Of a DNA stretch of 64,000 nucleotides, positions 1-8,162 are shown one piece after another. A program made the position numbers and the translations under genes. How positions within the stretch are numbered: the stretch's first letter is position 1; each line of letters opens with the position of its first letter. The DNA comes from Absicoccus intestinalis (GTDB taxonomy: Bacteria; Bacillota_I; Bacilli_A; Erysipelotrichales; Erysipelotrichaceae), in the NCBI RefSeq assembly GCF_033971885.1, contig NZ_JALBUS010000010.1, positions 11,420-75,419 on the forward strand, in the 5' to 3' direction. The notes beneath the pieces were generated by a model. That model saw only the letters and a program-made list of their open reading frames with translations, did not search any database and was not told the DNA's origin.

Positions 1-166
1 GAAATCACTTTCTAAACCTCTGCCACTGTCACTAAACAGTGCTTCCTTTAATGCAGGAACAACAAGCAGCTCCAAGGTTTTATTCCCCATCATCCTGTCC
101 TCTTTTCCACCAGCCAAGAGTTCTCTAGACCATTCTTGATAGGTACTCGTCCTTTTCATAGCCTTA
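1..166 (-). promoter_or_regulatory. T-box leader, truncated by the window edge
   Basis: Read on the minus strand, this stretch starts with the T-box-type opening ATGAAAAGGACGAGTA, followed by an AGAGA element, a GGCTGGTG apical-loop sequence and a TTGGAGCTG segment. These are the stem I landmarks, and they align with the complete metG T-box at 49.5-49.7 kb. The antiterminator with its TGGNACC sequence would lie left of base 1, as would the controlled gene, probably an aminoacyl-tRNA synthetase or amino-acid gene. I could not fix the specifier codon. Confidence 0.65.
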
Positions 167-171
167 TGGGT

Positions 172-200
172 ATCGTACAAAACCAAATCCACTTTGTCAA
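172..200 (-). promoter_or_regulatory. Promoter of the left-edge T-box transcript
   Basis: The minus strand carries TTGACA (195-200), a 17-base spacer and TACGAT (172-177). The predicted start is close to 165, right where the T-box leader begins. The -35 box overlaps the stop codon of tsaC. Confidence 0.6.
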
Positions 201-799
201 TCAGAGATTGCGTTTTCTAATTCCGAAAGTGAAATAGGTCCTTCTCGTAATATAGCTAACTGCTCTTTTGTACAATCCACGATCGTACTTGCCATACCTT
301 GCTGACATTGTCCTTGTACAATTCCATCGATATTGGGTAGATTTTCTTTGGCCTGATCAAAAGTAATCGCTGCAGGATGCCCTGAAATATTCGCACTACT
401 AACCAATAATGGTTTATTCAATCGCTGGATCACATTTAAAATAAACGGTGCATCCGGTATACGAACAGCGACGGTATCCTTCCCATTCGTATATTCTTTG
501 GCAACACCTTCTTTTAAAGGCAGGATCAAAGTCAATGGTCCCGGTAAAAAAGCATCAATGAGCTTTTCTGTACGCGCATCCACTTGCGCAATTTGTTGCA
601 TTTGCGAAACCGTAGCGACCATCATTGGAATGGGCTTGGTTTCTGGTCGATGTTTGGCATGTTTTAATCGTGAAAGATCTTCTAAACTTCCATAAATAAC
701 ACCTACACCATAAACCGTATCGGTTGGAATCGCTAAAACATCATGGGCCAAAAAGGCATCGGCCACCTTTTGTGCATCGAATTGTGTATATATCTTCAT
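197..799 (-). CDS. tsaC: L-threonylcarbamoyladenylate synthase (Sua5/YrdC/TsaC)
   Basis: This enzyme makes threonylcarbamoyl-AMP from threonine, bicarbonate and ATP, the first step of t6A37 modification in tRNAs that read ANN codons. The 200-residue protein is a single YrdC domain. It shows the N-terminal PTDTVYGVG motif, the KHRPETKP basic segment that binds ATP/bicarbonate, and SSANISG near residue 135. It lacks the extra C-terminal Sua5 domain, so it is the short TsaC form. It is divergent from mnmE, another tRNA-modification gene, with 37 bases between them. Start and family are clear. Confidence 0.93.
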   Translation of the reverse strand: MKIYTQFDAQKVADAFLAHDVLAIPTDTVYGVGVIYGSLEDLSRLKHAKHRPETKPIPMMVATVSQMQQIAQVDARTEKLIDAFLPGPLTLILPLKEGVAKEYTNGKDTVAVRIPDAPFILNVIQRLNKPLLVSSANISGHPAAITFDQAKENLPNIDGIVQGQCQQGMASTIVDCTKEQLAILREGPISLSELENAISD

Positions 800-836
800 A
801 CTGTAAACCTCTTTTTATCTATGATAAAATAAAGAC

Positions 837-2165
837 ATGTTTGATACAACTATTGCTGCGATATCGACGGCACTGGCACCGGGCGCCATCTCGATCGTCC
901 GCGTTTCCGGTGAAGATGCGATATCCATCGTTCAATCTATTTTTAATAAAGACATCACAAAGGCCAAATCCTATACCATGCATTATGGTTACATCATTGA
1001 TGAAAATAAACAACCCGTCGATGAAGTCTTGGTTTCTATTTTTCGAGCACCCAAAACATATACACGCGAAGACATTGTCGAAATCAATTGCCATGGCGGT
1101 GTTTTCATCACTCGTAAAATATTGACCATGGTCTTAAGTCATGGCGCGCAAATGGCAAAACCAGGAGAATTTACCCAACGTGCTTTTTACCATGGCCGCA
1201 TTGATCTATCACAAGCCGAAGCGGTTGAAGATATGATCGAAGCCACCAATGATACCGCCTCCAACATGGCCATCCAAGGCATTCGTGGCAGTATCGCGGA
1301 ATTGATCAAACCATTGATTGAAGATTTATTAAATATCATTGCTCAAATTGAAGTGAATATTGATTATCCGGAATATGAAGATGTCGCCCAATTAACCACC
1401 GAAGAATTATTGCCCATGACCAAGACATGGCTTGAAAAAATCGATGCGATCCTTGCCCGTGCTCAAAGTGGTCAATTAGCGAAAAAAGGAATCGATACGA
1501 TCTTAGTGGGTAAGCCTAATGTAGGTAAAAGCTCATTATTAAATGCCTTATTGGAAGAAGATAAAGCCATTGTGACCGATATTGCCGGAACCACCCGTGA
1601 TTTAGTGGAAGGCCAAATTCATATTGGATCCGCACAATTTAATTTGATCGATACCGCTGGTTTGCATGCCTCGACAGATCAAATTGAACAAATTGGTATT
1701 CAAAAAACCCAAGAAAAATTGAAACAAGCACAACTAGTAATCGTCGTATTGGATGGTTCCAAACCATTGGATGCGGAAGATCAAAAATTATTAGACCAAA
1801 CAAAAGAAAAGACACGCCTCATTGTCTACAATAAAAAAGACAAGTTGGAAACACATAGTGAGGGTATTTGGATCTCGGCTCAAAATCATGAAATTGATTC
1901 CTTATTGGATGCCATGAAACAATTATTTGAAACCAATGTTGTCAATGAACATCCCTTATTATCGAGTGAACGCCAAATCGGTCTGATCCAACAAGCCAAA
2001 CAAGATATGTTGCATGCCAAAGCAGCCATGGAAATGGGCGTGGAACCCGATTTGGTTGAAATCGATATTCAATCCGCCCATGATCATCTAAAAGAAATCT
2101 TTGGAGAAGTCCATCGGGAAGACCTTATCGATACACTATTTTCTAAATTCTGTTTAGGTAAATAA
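837..2165 (+). CDS. mnmE: tRNA uridine-5-carboxymethylaminomethyl modification GTPase MnmE
   Basis: MnmE works with MnmG to install (carboxymethyl)aminomethyl groups on the wobble uridine of tRNAs. The 442-residue protein has the N-terminal tetrahydrofolate-binding domain (ALAPGAISIVRVSG), a helical domain, an inserted Ras-like GTPase domain with the G1 loop GKPNVGKSS near residue 225, a DTAG motif near 275 and NKKD near 333. It ends with FCLGK, matching the catalytic C-terminal CxGK. Its partner mnmG lies 55 kb away in this window; the two are often close neighbours near the origin, so the locus has been rearranged. Confidence 0.97.
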   Translation: MFDTTIAAISTALAPGAISIVRVSGEDAISIVQSIFNKDITKAKSYTMHYGYIIDENKQPVDEVLVSIFRAPKTYTREDIVEINCHGGVFITRKILTMVLSHGAQMAKPGEFTQRAFYHGRIDLSQAEAVEDMIEATNDTASNMAIQGIRGSIAELIKPLIEDLLNIIAQIEVNIDYPEYEDVAQLTTEELLPMTKTWLEKIDAILARAQSGQLAKKGIDTILVGKPNVGKSSLLNALLEEDKAIVTDIAGTTRDLVEGQIHIGSAQFNLIDTAGLHASTDQIEQIGIQKTQEKLKQAQLVIVVLDGSKPLDAEDQKLLDQTKEKTRLIVYNKKDKLETHSEGIWISAQNHEIDSLLDAMKQLFETNVVNEHPLLSSERQIGLIQQAKQDMLHAKAAMEMGVEPDLVEIDIQSAHDHLKEIFGEVHREDLIDTLFSKFCLGK

Positions 2166-2194
2166 AAAAAGTTCTCGTTGTTGAGAACTTTTTT
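2165..2194. terminator. Bidirectional terminator between mnmE and niaR
   Basis: GTTCTC (2171-2176) and GAGAAC (2183-2188) pair around a 6-base loop. The stem is flanked by an A run on the left and a T run on the right, so it can end both convergent transcripts. The niaR stop codon lies in its right arm. Confidence 0.85.
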
Positions 2195-2738
2195 AGTGCT
2201 CTTTCCAAAAATCAACGGGTTCATAATCTTGTAGAGGCGCTAAGAAACCGGCATGATCTAATTCTGTTTGAATCAAATCTAAGGTCTTTTGATCTTCAGC
2301 AGATATCGTATGATAATGATAACCAGCCGTCACATTCAATAATAATGTCGAATTTCCCAATTCAATTTCTCGTAAATACCGATCCACATCACGTCGTGAT
2401 TTAATATTCAACGGTGCCTTCAATACACCATAGACACGATGATACACAAACACATCTTCAATTTTGCCACCCAGATCAACGATTAGATTCATCTCATCGC
2501 GAGCTTGTTCATTGGTGTGATGCACCTTAAATACACGAGTCGTATCATTTTCAGCCAAGAGAAGATACCCCTTATTCGTTGATAAGATCTGCCTATTTTC
2601 AGCTCGTAATAACGCAATATCCTGGACGACAACTTGACGAGAAACATGAAGTTGTTTAGCCAATAAAGTACCAGAGTATGGCTGTTCTTGTTTCGATAAA
2701 ATGTGAATAATTTCTTCTCTTCGTTGTTTTCCCGTCAT
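2193..2738 (-). CDS. niaR: NAD biosynthesis transcriptional repressor NiaR (HTH + 3H domain)
   Basis: NiaR-family proteins repress NAD-synthesis and niacin-uptake genes when nicotinic acid is present. The 181-residue protein has an N-terminal HTH_11 domain (residues about 6-60, with QLHVSRQVVVQDIALLR as the recognition region) and a C-terminal 3H domain with its histidines in VFVYHRVYG and GYHYHTIS. It is the last gene of nadB-nadC-niaR, 10 bases after nadC, so it would be autoregulated. The likely operator is the inverted repeat at 4927-4960. Confidence 0.88.
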   Translation of the reverse strand: MTGKQRREEIIHILSKQEQPYSGTLLAKQLHVSRQVVVQDIALLRAENRQILSTNKGYLLLAENDTTRVFKVHHTNEQARDEMNLIVDLGGKIEDVFVYHRVYGVLKAPLNIKSRRDVDRYLREIELGNSTLLLNVTAGYHYHTISAEDQKTLDLIQTELDHAGFLAPLQDYEPVDFWKEH

Positions 2739-2748
2739 TTTATACCTC

Positions 2749-3603
2749 CTACAATGCGTGCAAATGTTTTAGTGATACATCCAAGATGGGAGATGAATGC
2801 GTTAAAGCGCCACTTGAAATATAATCAACCGCAAGATCTTTGATCCGATCGATATTTTCTTTGGTCACATTTCCCGAAATCTCGATCTTCGCTTTTTTGT
2901 CAATCAACTCGATTGCTTGCACCATCGTATCATGATCCATATTATCTAACATGATGATATCTGCTCCAGCTGATACCGCTTCTTTGACCATGTCTAAATT
3001 TTCTACTTCGACTTCAATTTTGCGGACAAATGGCGCATAAGCCCTTGCCATTTGAATGGCTTGTGAAACACCACCAGCCGCATCGATATGATTATCCTTC
3101 AACATCACACCATCAGATAAATTATACCGATGATTATGACCACCGCCAACTTTAACCGCATATTTTTCAAAAATGCGCATATTTGGTGTTGTCTTTCGTG
3201 TATCCAACAGTTGAATGGACGTTCCCTCTAATAACTTTGCCATCTGATGTGTATACGTCGCGATTCCACTCATTCGTTGTAAAAAATTCAAAGCCGTTCT
3301 CTCTCCAGATAATAAAACGCGAATATCACCCGTTACATGAGCGAGTACTTGTTGATCATGAATCGCATCGCCATCCTTTGCCATCCATTCGATTTTCATG
3401 GTTGGATCGAGAAGGGTAAACACACGCTCGAAAACTTGAGCCCCACAAAGAATGCCATCTTCTTTCGCAATCAAGTCAACTTGGCCTTGTTTGGATGTGG
3501 GCATGACACAATTGGTCGATACATCTTCACTATTGATATCTTCTTCAAGAGCACTTTGGATCAAAGGATCCACGTGCAAACGCATTGTGATTGGATCAAA
3601 CAT
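2749..3603 (-). CDS. nadC: Nicotinate-nucleotide diphosphorylase (carboxylating), quinolinate phosphoribosyltransferase
   Basis: NadC converts quinolinate and PRPP to nicotinate mononucleotide, CO2 and PPi, the entry to NAD from the de novo route. At 284 residues it has the normal length. It shows LSGERTALNFLQRMSGIAT, the TRKTTPNMR substrate loop near residue 135, GGGHNHRYNLSD, and the barrel-end motifs VEVEN, IMLDNM and ISSGALTHS. It follows nadB after 9 bases and precedes niaR, so all three are one operon. Confidence 0.95.
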   Translation of the reverse strand: MFDPITMRLHVDPLIQSALEEDINSEDVSTNCVMPTSKQGQVDLIAKEDGILCGAQVFERVFTLLDPTMKIEWMAKDGDAIHDQQVLAHVTGDIRVLLSGERTALNFLQRMSGIATYTHQMAKLLEGTSIQLLDTRKTTPNMRIFEKYAVKVGGGHNHRYNLSDGVMLKDNHIDAAGGVSQAIQMARAYAPFVRKIEVEVENLDMVKEAVSAGADIIMLDNMDHDTMVQAIELIDKKAKIEISGNVTKENIDRIKDLAVDYISSGALTHSSPILDVSLKHLHAL

Positions 3604-3612
3604 AATTACCTC

Positions 3613-4887
3613 CTACACCATGACTTCAGCCTGTACCATATGACGATAGGTTTGTTTCAATGACGCCATATTCGTATAATCTGCTTCTTGGATATGTGCA
3701 AAAACCATTGGATTATGCAACATTTCATATGCCGATGCGATTTCTTTGGCAGCTCGTTTCGCAAAAACCAAGGATTCCAATAACGAGTTCGATGCCAAAC
3801 GATTCTTTCCATGTACCCCGTTACATGCGGTTTCACCAATCGCATACAAATGATCCATCGAAGTCTTGGATTGTTTATTGACTTTGATACCACCCATAAA
3901 ATAATGTTGAGCCGGTACAACTGGAATTGGTTCTTTTTCCGGATCATATCCCATTTCTAAACAATGTTGTACGATATGTGGAAAATGACTCATCAATTGT
4001 TCATGACCAATGGGACGTAGATCTTCCCATACATGATTGGTTCCATCTTTTTTCATTTGTTCACGAATTTTTTCGGTTAAAAGATCGCGTGGTAATAATT
4101 CATTCGTGAATCGTTGCATATTCTTATCATAAAGAAGAGCCCCTTCACCACGCACACTTTCACTGATCAAGAAGGAACGATCCTTCTCATTGGGTGAATA
4201 AAAAGTGGTCGGATGAATTTGTACATAATTGATATTCTTTAACGTAATATGATGTCGAATGGCTACCGCAATGCCATCTCCAGTCAAATGACGGAAATTG
4301 GTGGAATGACGATAAACACCACCCACACCACCAGTCGCCAATAAGACATAGTCACACGATACCGTTTCAATGGTACCATCGGCTTTTCGCATGATGATAC
4401 CATAACAAGTATTGTTTGCTTCGACGATATCTAACATGGTCGTATATTCCAACAAGGTCACATTAGGTAATGCACGCACTTTTTCAAGCAAATGCTTCGT
4501 GATTTCTTTGCCTGTCTCATCTTCATGGAATAGGATTCGCGCATGGGAATGAGCCCCTTCTCGGGTATAGTCTAATTTTCCATCCTTATCTTTATGAAAA
4601 TCAGTGCCGTATTTGATCAAATCATGAATCACATCTTGGCTCGAACGAATCATGATCTCCACACTTTCTGGATCATTTTCATAATGGCCAGCTTTCATCG
4701 TATCTTTAAAATACGATTGATAATCTGCTTCATTTTTCAATATGCAGATGCCACCCTGTGCTAAGAACGAATCACTACTTTCTGCATCAGATTTTGTGAT
4801 CATAAGAATTTTTTTATTTTTTGGAAGTTGTAACGCCGCATACAATCCGGAACAACCACAACCTACTATACAAATATCTGTTTTCAT
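3613..4887 (-). CDS. nadB: L-aspartate oxidase
   Basis: NadB is an FAD enzyme that oxidises aspartate to iminoaspartate, the first step of quinolinate synthesis; in an anaerobe fumarate is the probable electron acceptor. I take the ATG at 4887, which has a good upstream site (AGAAGGATAT) and begins directly with the FAD fold (DICIVGCGCSGLYAA), giving 424 residues. A longer in-frame start at 4998 would run through the promoter and operator. Later motifs are SFLAQGGI, the REGAHSH active-site segment, ATGGVGGVYRHSTN and GETACNGVHGKNRLASNS. It is somewhat shorter than the E. coli enzyme because the C-terminal helical domain is reduced. Confidence 0.92.
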   Translation of the reverse strand: MKTDICIVGCGCSGLYAALQLPKNKKILMITKSDAESSDSFLAQGGICILKNEADYQSYFKDTMKAGHYENDPESVEIMIRSSQDVIHDLIKYGTDFHKDKDGKLDYTREGAHSHARILFHEDETGKEITKHLLEKVRALPNVTLLEYTTMLDIVEANNTCYGIIMRKADGTIETVSCDYVLLATGGVGGVYRHSTNFRHLTGDGIAVAIRHHITLKNINYVQIHPTTFYSPNEKDRSFLISESVRGEGALLYDKNMQRFTNELLPRDLLTEKIREQMKKDGTNHVWEDLRPIGHEQLMSHFPHIVQHCLEMGYDPEKEPIPVVPAQHYFMGGIKVNKQSKTSMDHLYAIGETACNGVHGKNRLASNSLLESLVFAKRAAKEIASAYEMLHNPMVFAHIQEADYTNMASLKQTYRHMVQAEVMV

Positions 4888-4915
4888 AAGATATCCTTCT
4901 TTCCTGACAGTGAGC

Positions 4916-4944
4916 ATTATATTATTTGTCAAGTCTATTGTCAA
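4916..4944 (-). promoter_or_regulatory. nadB-nadC-niaR promoter
   Basis: On the minus strand, TTGACA (4939-4944) is followed after exactly 17 bases by TATAAT (4916-4921), a perfect sigma-A promoter. It overlaps the left half of the 34-bp inverted repeat. Transcription would begin about 20 bases before the chosen nadB ATG. Confidence 0.85.
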
Positions 4945-4960
4945 GACAATGGACTTGACA
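4927..4960. promoter_or_regulatory. Candidate NiaR operator between nadB and nadA
   Basis: The arms TGTCAAGTCTATTGTC (4927-4942) and GACAATGGACTTGACA (4945-4960) are inverted repeats matching at 15 of 16 positions, separated by AA. They cover the -35 boxes of both divergent promoters, so one bound repressor dimer or pair of dimers could close both. NiaR is encoded in the operon it flanks, which makes it the likely binder; that assignment is inference. Confidence 0.75.
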
Positions 4961-4983
4961 GTATTACCATCCCTTTTTATAAT
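4955..4983 (+). promoter_or_regulatory. nadA promoter
   Basis: TTGACA (4955-4960), a 17-base spacer and TATAAT (4978-4983) form a perfect sigma-A promoter. Its -35 box is the right end of the 34-bp inverted repeat. A further TTTGTCAAGG lies next to the nadA ribosome site and could be an extra half-site. Confidence 0.85.
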
Positions 4984-5010
4984 GTCATTGTTTGTCAAGG
5001 AGAATAAATT

Positions 5011-5928
5011 ATGAACACCAGAGAATTACAAGAGGAAATCAAACGCATCAAGAAAGAAAAAGATATGTTGATATTGGCCCATGCCTATCAAAGTCAAGAT
5101 ATATTAGAAGTTGCCGATTATATGGGTGATTCCTATGGATTAAGCGTCCAAGCTGCCAAAACCAAACATCAAAACGTCGTCATGTGTGGTGTTCGCTTTA
5201 TGGCTGAAACCGTAAAGATCTTATCGCCAAATAAGCACGTTTATTTAGCTAATCGCTATACAGGCTGTCCCATGGCCCAACAAATGACCAAAGAAGATGT
5301 CTTGATGTTAAAAGAAAAATATCCAGACTATGCCGTAGTTGCTTATATCAATACCACTTCGGAATTAAAAACGGTTGTCGATATGGTCGTGACCTCAAGC
5401 AGTGCCGTGCGTATATTAAAAAAGATGCCTCAAAAAGACATCTTGTTTATTCCAGATCCCAATTTAGGTTCCTGGGTTGCCAATCAACTACCTGAAAAAA
5501 ACATCAAGACCTTCCAGGGTGGTTGTCCAACCCATTGGCGCATCTCCAAAAAAGATGTAGAAAAAGCACGTAAAGAACATCCCGAAGCCGAAATCTTGGT
5601 GCATCCTGAATGTAAACCAGAAGTCACGGAATTGGCCGATTATGCAGGAAGTACCACAGGCATCATGAAATACGCCAAAGAAAGTGATAAAAAAGAATTT
5701 GTGATTGGTACCGAAAACAGCATCGTCCAACATCTGCAATTTGACTGCCCGGATAAGAAATTCTATTGTTTATCTGTAGAATGTGTTTGTCACAATATGC
5801 GTCAAACGACATTGGTCGATGTCTACAATACCATCACCGGTAAAGAACAAGAAGAAATCATCTTGGATGATGAAATCTTACAAGGTGCAAAAACCGCCAT
5901 TGATCGAATGGTCAAGGCCGGAAAATAA
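5011..5928 (+). CDS. nadA: Quinolinate synthase A
   Basis: NadA condenses iminoaspartate with dihydroxyacetone phosphate to quinolinate, using an oxygen-sensitive [4Fe-4S] cluster. The protein has 305 residues. The three expected cluster cysteines are seen in MCGVRFMAET (C59), in QGGCPTHW near residue 171 and in CVCHNM near residue 249. The substrate segments AHAYQSQDI, DSYGLS and HPECKPEV are present. An AAGGAG site precedes the ATG. It is transcribed away from nadB rather than lying in one nadB-nadA-nadC operon, but the two promoters share one control region. Confidence 0.95.
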   Translation: MNTRELQEEIKRIKKEKDMLILAHAYQSQDILEVADYMGDSYGLSVQAAKTKHQNVVMCGVRFMAETVKILSPNKHVYLANRYTGCPMAQQMTKEDVLMLKEKYPDYAVVAYINTTSELKTVVDMVVTSSSAVRILKKMPQKDILFIPDPNLGSWVANQLPEKNIKTFQGGCPTHWRISKKDVEKARKEHPEAEILVHPECKPEVTELADYAGSTTGIMKYAKESDKKEFVIGTENSIVQHLQFDCPDKKFYCLSVECVCHNMRQTTLVDVYNTITGKEQEEIILDDEILQGAKTAIDRMVKAGK

Positions 5929-5934
5929 TAAAAA

Positions 5935-5976
5935 AAACACCAGAGAGTCCATGAATAAAGGACTTCTGGTGTTTTA
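5935..5976. terminator. Terminator after nadA
   Basis: AACACCAGA plus AGTCC on the left pair with GGACT plus TCTGGTGTT on the right, with one bulged base and a 9-base loop. A and T runs on the two sides suggest action on both nadA and the convergent amidase gene. Confidence 0.85.
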
Positions 5977-5985
5977 ATTCAAAAC

Positions 5986-6756
5986 TTATTCATACCATTC
6001 CGTTCGACGAAGATTTAAATACGGACGAGATTGACAAGCTTCTTTGGCTTGATCCAAATCAATATCTACGATCAATAGCTCCTCTTCATAGCCGGCTTTG
6101 GCAATCGTATTTCCATCTGGATCACAGACCAGAGATTCACCCGCAAAATCCATTTGATCCTCGGTTCCAGTACGATTACACATCGCAAGAAAACAACAAT
6201 TTTGGTAAGCTTGTACACGAATTTCTTGTTCAAACAATTCCATTGGTTCTGCTTTGGTGTTCGCCGTTGGAATCAAGATCAACTGGGCGCCTCTTAAGGC
6301 TTCGGTACGAATACTTTCCGGATAGTGTCGATCGAAACAAACCACGATCCCGATATCACCAAACACATGAAAGCCATCATTGGATGGGGTGTAATAATCT
6401 TGTTCGTAAAACTGATTGGCTTGGGCAATATGCACCATCTTTTGACAACCTATGATCTGACCTTCTTTGTCAATCAAAAAACTGGCATCATATTTTTTAT
6501 CCTCTTCTCGAAAATAAAAATTTGGACAAGCCATGATTTGATATTGTTTACACAATTCACGAAATTGGGTAAATATCGGATCCTCTTGATCGATTGCTTT
6601 GGCATCTTGATGACGATATTGAGCAAAAAAAGGCGACATTTGCACCTCGGGATACACAATCAAATCCGCTTTTGCCTCTCGTAATAAAGACAAGCTCTTT
6701 GCTACATTTTCATCCCAATTCTTTGACATCTGCATTTGTGCGAGTGCTATTTTCAT
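5986..6756 (-). CDS. Carbon-nitrogen hydrolase (nitrilase superfamily)
   Basis: The 256-residue protein is a single CN_hydrolase domain with the catalytic triad in place: E37 (VYPEV), K106 (CQKMVH) and C140 (VVCFDRHYPES). These enzymes hydrolyse amide or carbamoyl C-N bonds in the cytosol. The CFDRHYPE nucleophile loop resembles N-carbamoylputrescine amidase and beta-ureidopropionase relatives, but the substrate cannot be read from sequence. It stands alone, 28 bases beyond the stop of the HAD gene, and may share that transcript. Family is certain; function is open. Confidence 0.85.
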   Translation of the reverse strand: MKIALAQMQMSKNWDENVAKSLSLLREAKADLIVYPEVQMSPFFAQYRHQDAKAIDQEDPIFTQFRELCKQYQIMACPNFYFREEDKKYDASFLIDKEGQIIGCQKMVHIAQANQFYEQDYYTPSNDGFHVFGDIGIVVCFDRHYPESIRTEALRGAQLILIPTANTKAEPMELFEQEIRVQAYQNCCFLAMCNRTGTEDQMDFAGESLVCDPDGNTIAKAGYEEELLIVDIDLDQAKEACQSRPYLNLRRTEWYE

Positions 6757-6784
6757 ACGCTATCCTTTGTCTATTTCTAGACTC

Positions 6785-7594
6785 CTACATCGCATATCCC
6801 ATCATAAAATCGGCCCAACCATCTTGATCACAAGGCTTTTTTGTGATGATATCCGCCACGGACTTGGTATCTTGCGAACCATTTTTCATACAAACACCCA
6901 AACCACTATATGCTAACATCGAATTATCATTCGATGTATCACCAAAAGCCATGACTTGATAAGCTGGTATTTGTTTCAATTCACAATATTTCTTGAGTGC
7001 AAATCCCTTGTTGGTATGCTTATTCGCAAATTCATATAAGGTCGATTGCGTTTTAAAGCCTTCATATCCAGATTGGATCGGATGGGCTTTAAAATACGCT
7101 TCTACATCTGCCATTTCACTTTCGGGTACACGGAACATGATTTTCGCATTCTCCGTTCGATACAAATACGAAAGATCATCGACTTTCTTCACCTTTCGAT
7201 TGGAAGAAGACGCTGAAACCTGAACCATCTCATCTTCTTTGACACAAACAACGACACCTGGTTCATAAATGATGGGATTGCCATGAAACGGTTTCATCAA
7301 ATCAATGGTTTCTTTGATCCACTCTGGTTTCATCATATAGTAACTATATTCCTGGTTGGTTCGACAATCACGCAAACTTGAACCATTCATCCCAATCATC
7401 ATATCAACATCAATGCCCCAGTTTTCAATCATAAAGTCAAGATCTTCTAAGGGACGACCACTGGCTAAGCCAAATAGGATTCCTTTGGCACGCAATAATT
7501 CAATGATCTTTTTTGCAGGTTTAGACAGCGAAGCATGCGGTACGATCAGCGTATTATCAATATCACAAACAACGAATTTAATGTTTTTCTTCAT
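6785..7594 (-). CDS. Cof-type HAD-IIB family phosphatase
   Basis: I start at the ATG at 7594, preceded by AAGGAGAAAG, giving 269 residues. Upstream in-frame sequence would only overlap the preceding gene. Motif I is CDIDNT with the nucleophilic aspartate near residue 9, motif II is GLASGRP, and motif IV is GDTSNDNSML, typical of the Cof/YbjI group acting on sugar phosphates, FMN or other small phosphates. The start overlaps the end of the membrane-protein gene by 17 bases, which points to translational coupling. The specific substrate is unknown. Confidence 0.85.
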   Translation of the reverse strand: MKKNIKFVVCDIDNTLIVPHASLSKPAKKIIELLRAKGILFGLASGRPLEDLDFMIENWGIDVDMMIGMNGSSLRDCRTNQEYSYYMMKPEWIKETIDLMKPFHGNPIIYEPGVVVCVKEDEMVQVSASSSNRKVKKVDDLSYLYRTENAKIMFRVPESEMADVEAYFKAHPIQSGYEGFKTQSTLYEFANKHTNKGFALKKYCELKQIPAYQVMAFGDTSNDNSMLAYSGLGVCMKNGSQDTKSVADIITKKPCDQDGWADFMMGYAM

Positions 7595-8162
7595 CTTCCA
7601 CTTTCTCCTTTGGCATTTCTTGTATCGTCTTTTTATGGAAGGATCGAACGACCATTGACGATAAAAAGACACTGATACATCCAAATATGCCGGCAAACAT
7701 AAGAATACTATATGTATATTGTTTCAATTGTCCAGTAAACGCAAAAATCGATAAAAGGATCATCAACAAAGAAAATATAAGATCCAATAACCACGCTTTA
7801 CTCTTTAAGGCATACATCTGCACACTATTTTGGAGAATAAAAATACTCTGGATCAAAGAAAACAACTGCATATATTCTTTGACATTTCTCGTCATATCAT
7901 TGATACGAATCAATCCAACCAATCCCAATAGGATCAATAAGACCCCTAAGGTAAACCCATAATCCGACATGTGTTGATACGATTTGCTCAGAAAATACGA
8001 AACGATCTCATAAATCCCGATGCCCCATAAGACGATACAAAAGACATAACACAAACTACTGAATTGCACATTTTTGGAAAACAACATGGCTGCACCAATG
8101 AGGATACTTGCCACCGCTGTGATGGCTTGTAAGATCGCGCCATTATTCTTGAACCGTTTCAT
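7578..8162 (-). CDS. Integral membrane protein, DUF308/HdeD-like
   Basis: I place the start at 8162 (MKRFKNNG) because GGAGGAGA lies directly before it; the ATG at 8174 would put that site inside the coding region. The 194 residues contain about six hydrophobic segments in hairpin pairs: AILQAITAVASILIGAA, LCYVFCIVLWGIGIYEIV, LGVLLILLGLVGLI, and three more before a charged tail (KEKVEDEEKH). This spacing is typical of DUF308. No enzymatic motif is visible. It is the middle gene of a three-gene operon and overlaps both neighbours. Confidence 0.7.
   Translation of the reverse strand: MKRFKNNGAILQAITAVASILIGAAMLFSKNVQFSSLCYVFCIVLWGIGIYEIVSYFLSKSYQHMSDYGFTLGVLLILLGLVGLIRINDMTRNVKEYMQLFSLIQSIFILQNSVQMYALKSKAWLLDLIFSLLMILLSIFAFTGQLKQYTYSILMFAGIFGCISVFLSSMVVRSFHKKTIQEMPKEKVEDEEKH

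Noticed and set aside
724..1125. 133-codon plus-strand frame overlapping tsaC and mnmE
   Set aside because: It is out of frame with mnmE and antisense to tsaC, both of which are certain, and has no family features.
4888..4998. N-terminal extension of nadB to an ATG at 4998
   Set aside because: It would translate through the promoter and operator; the ATG at 4887 has a good ribosome site and starts directly with the FAD fold.
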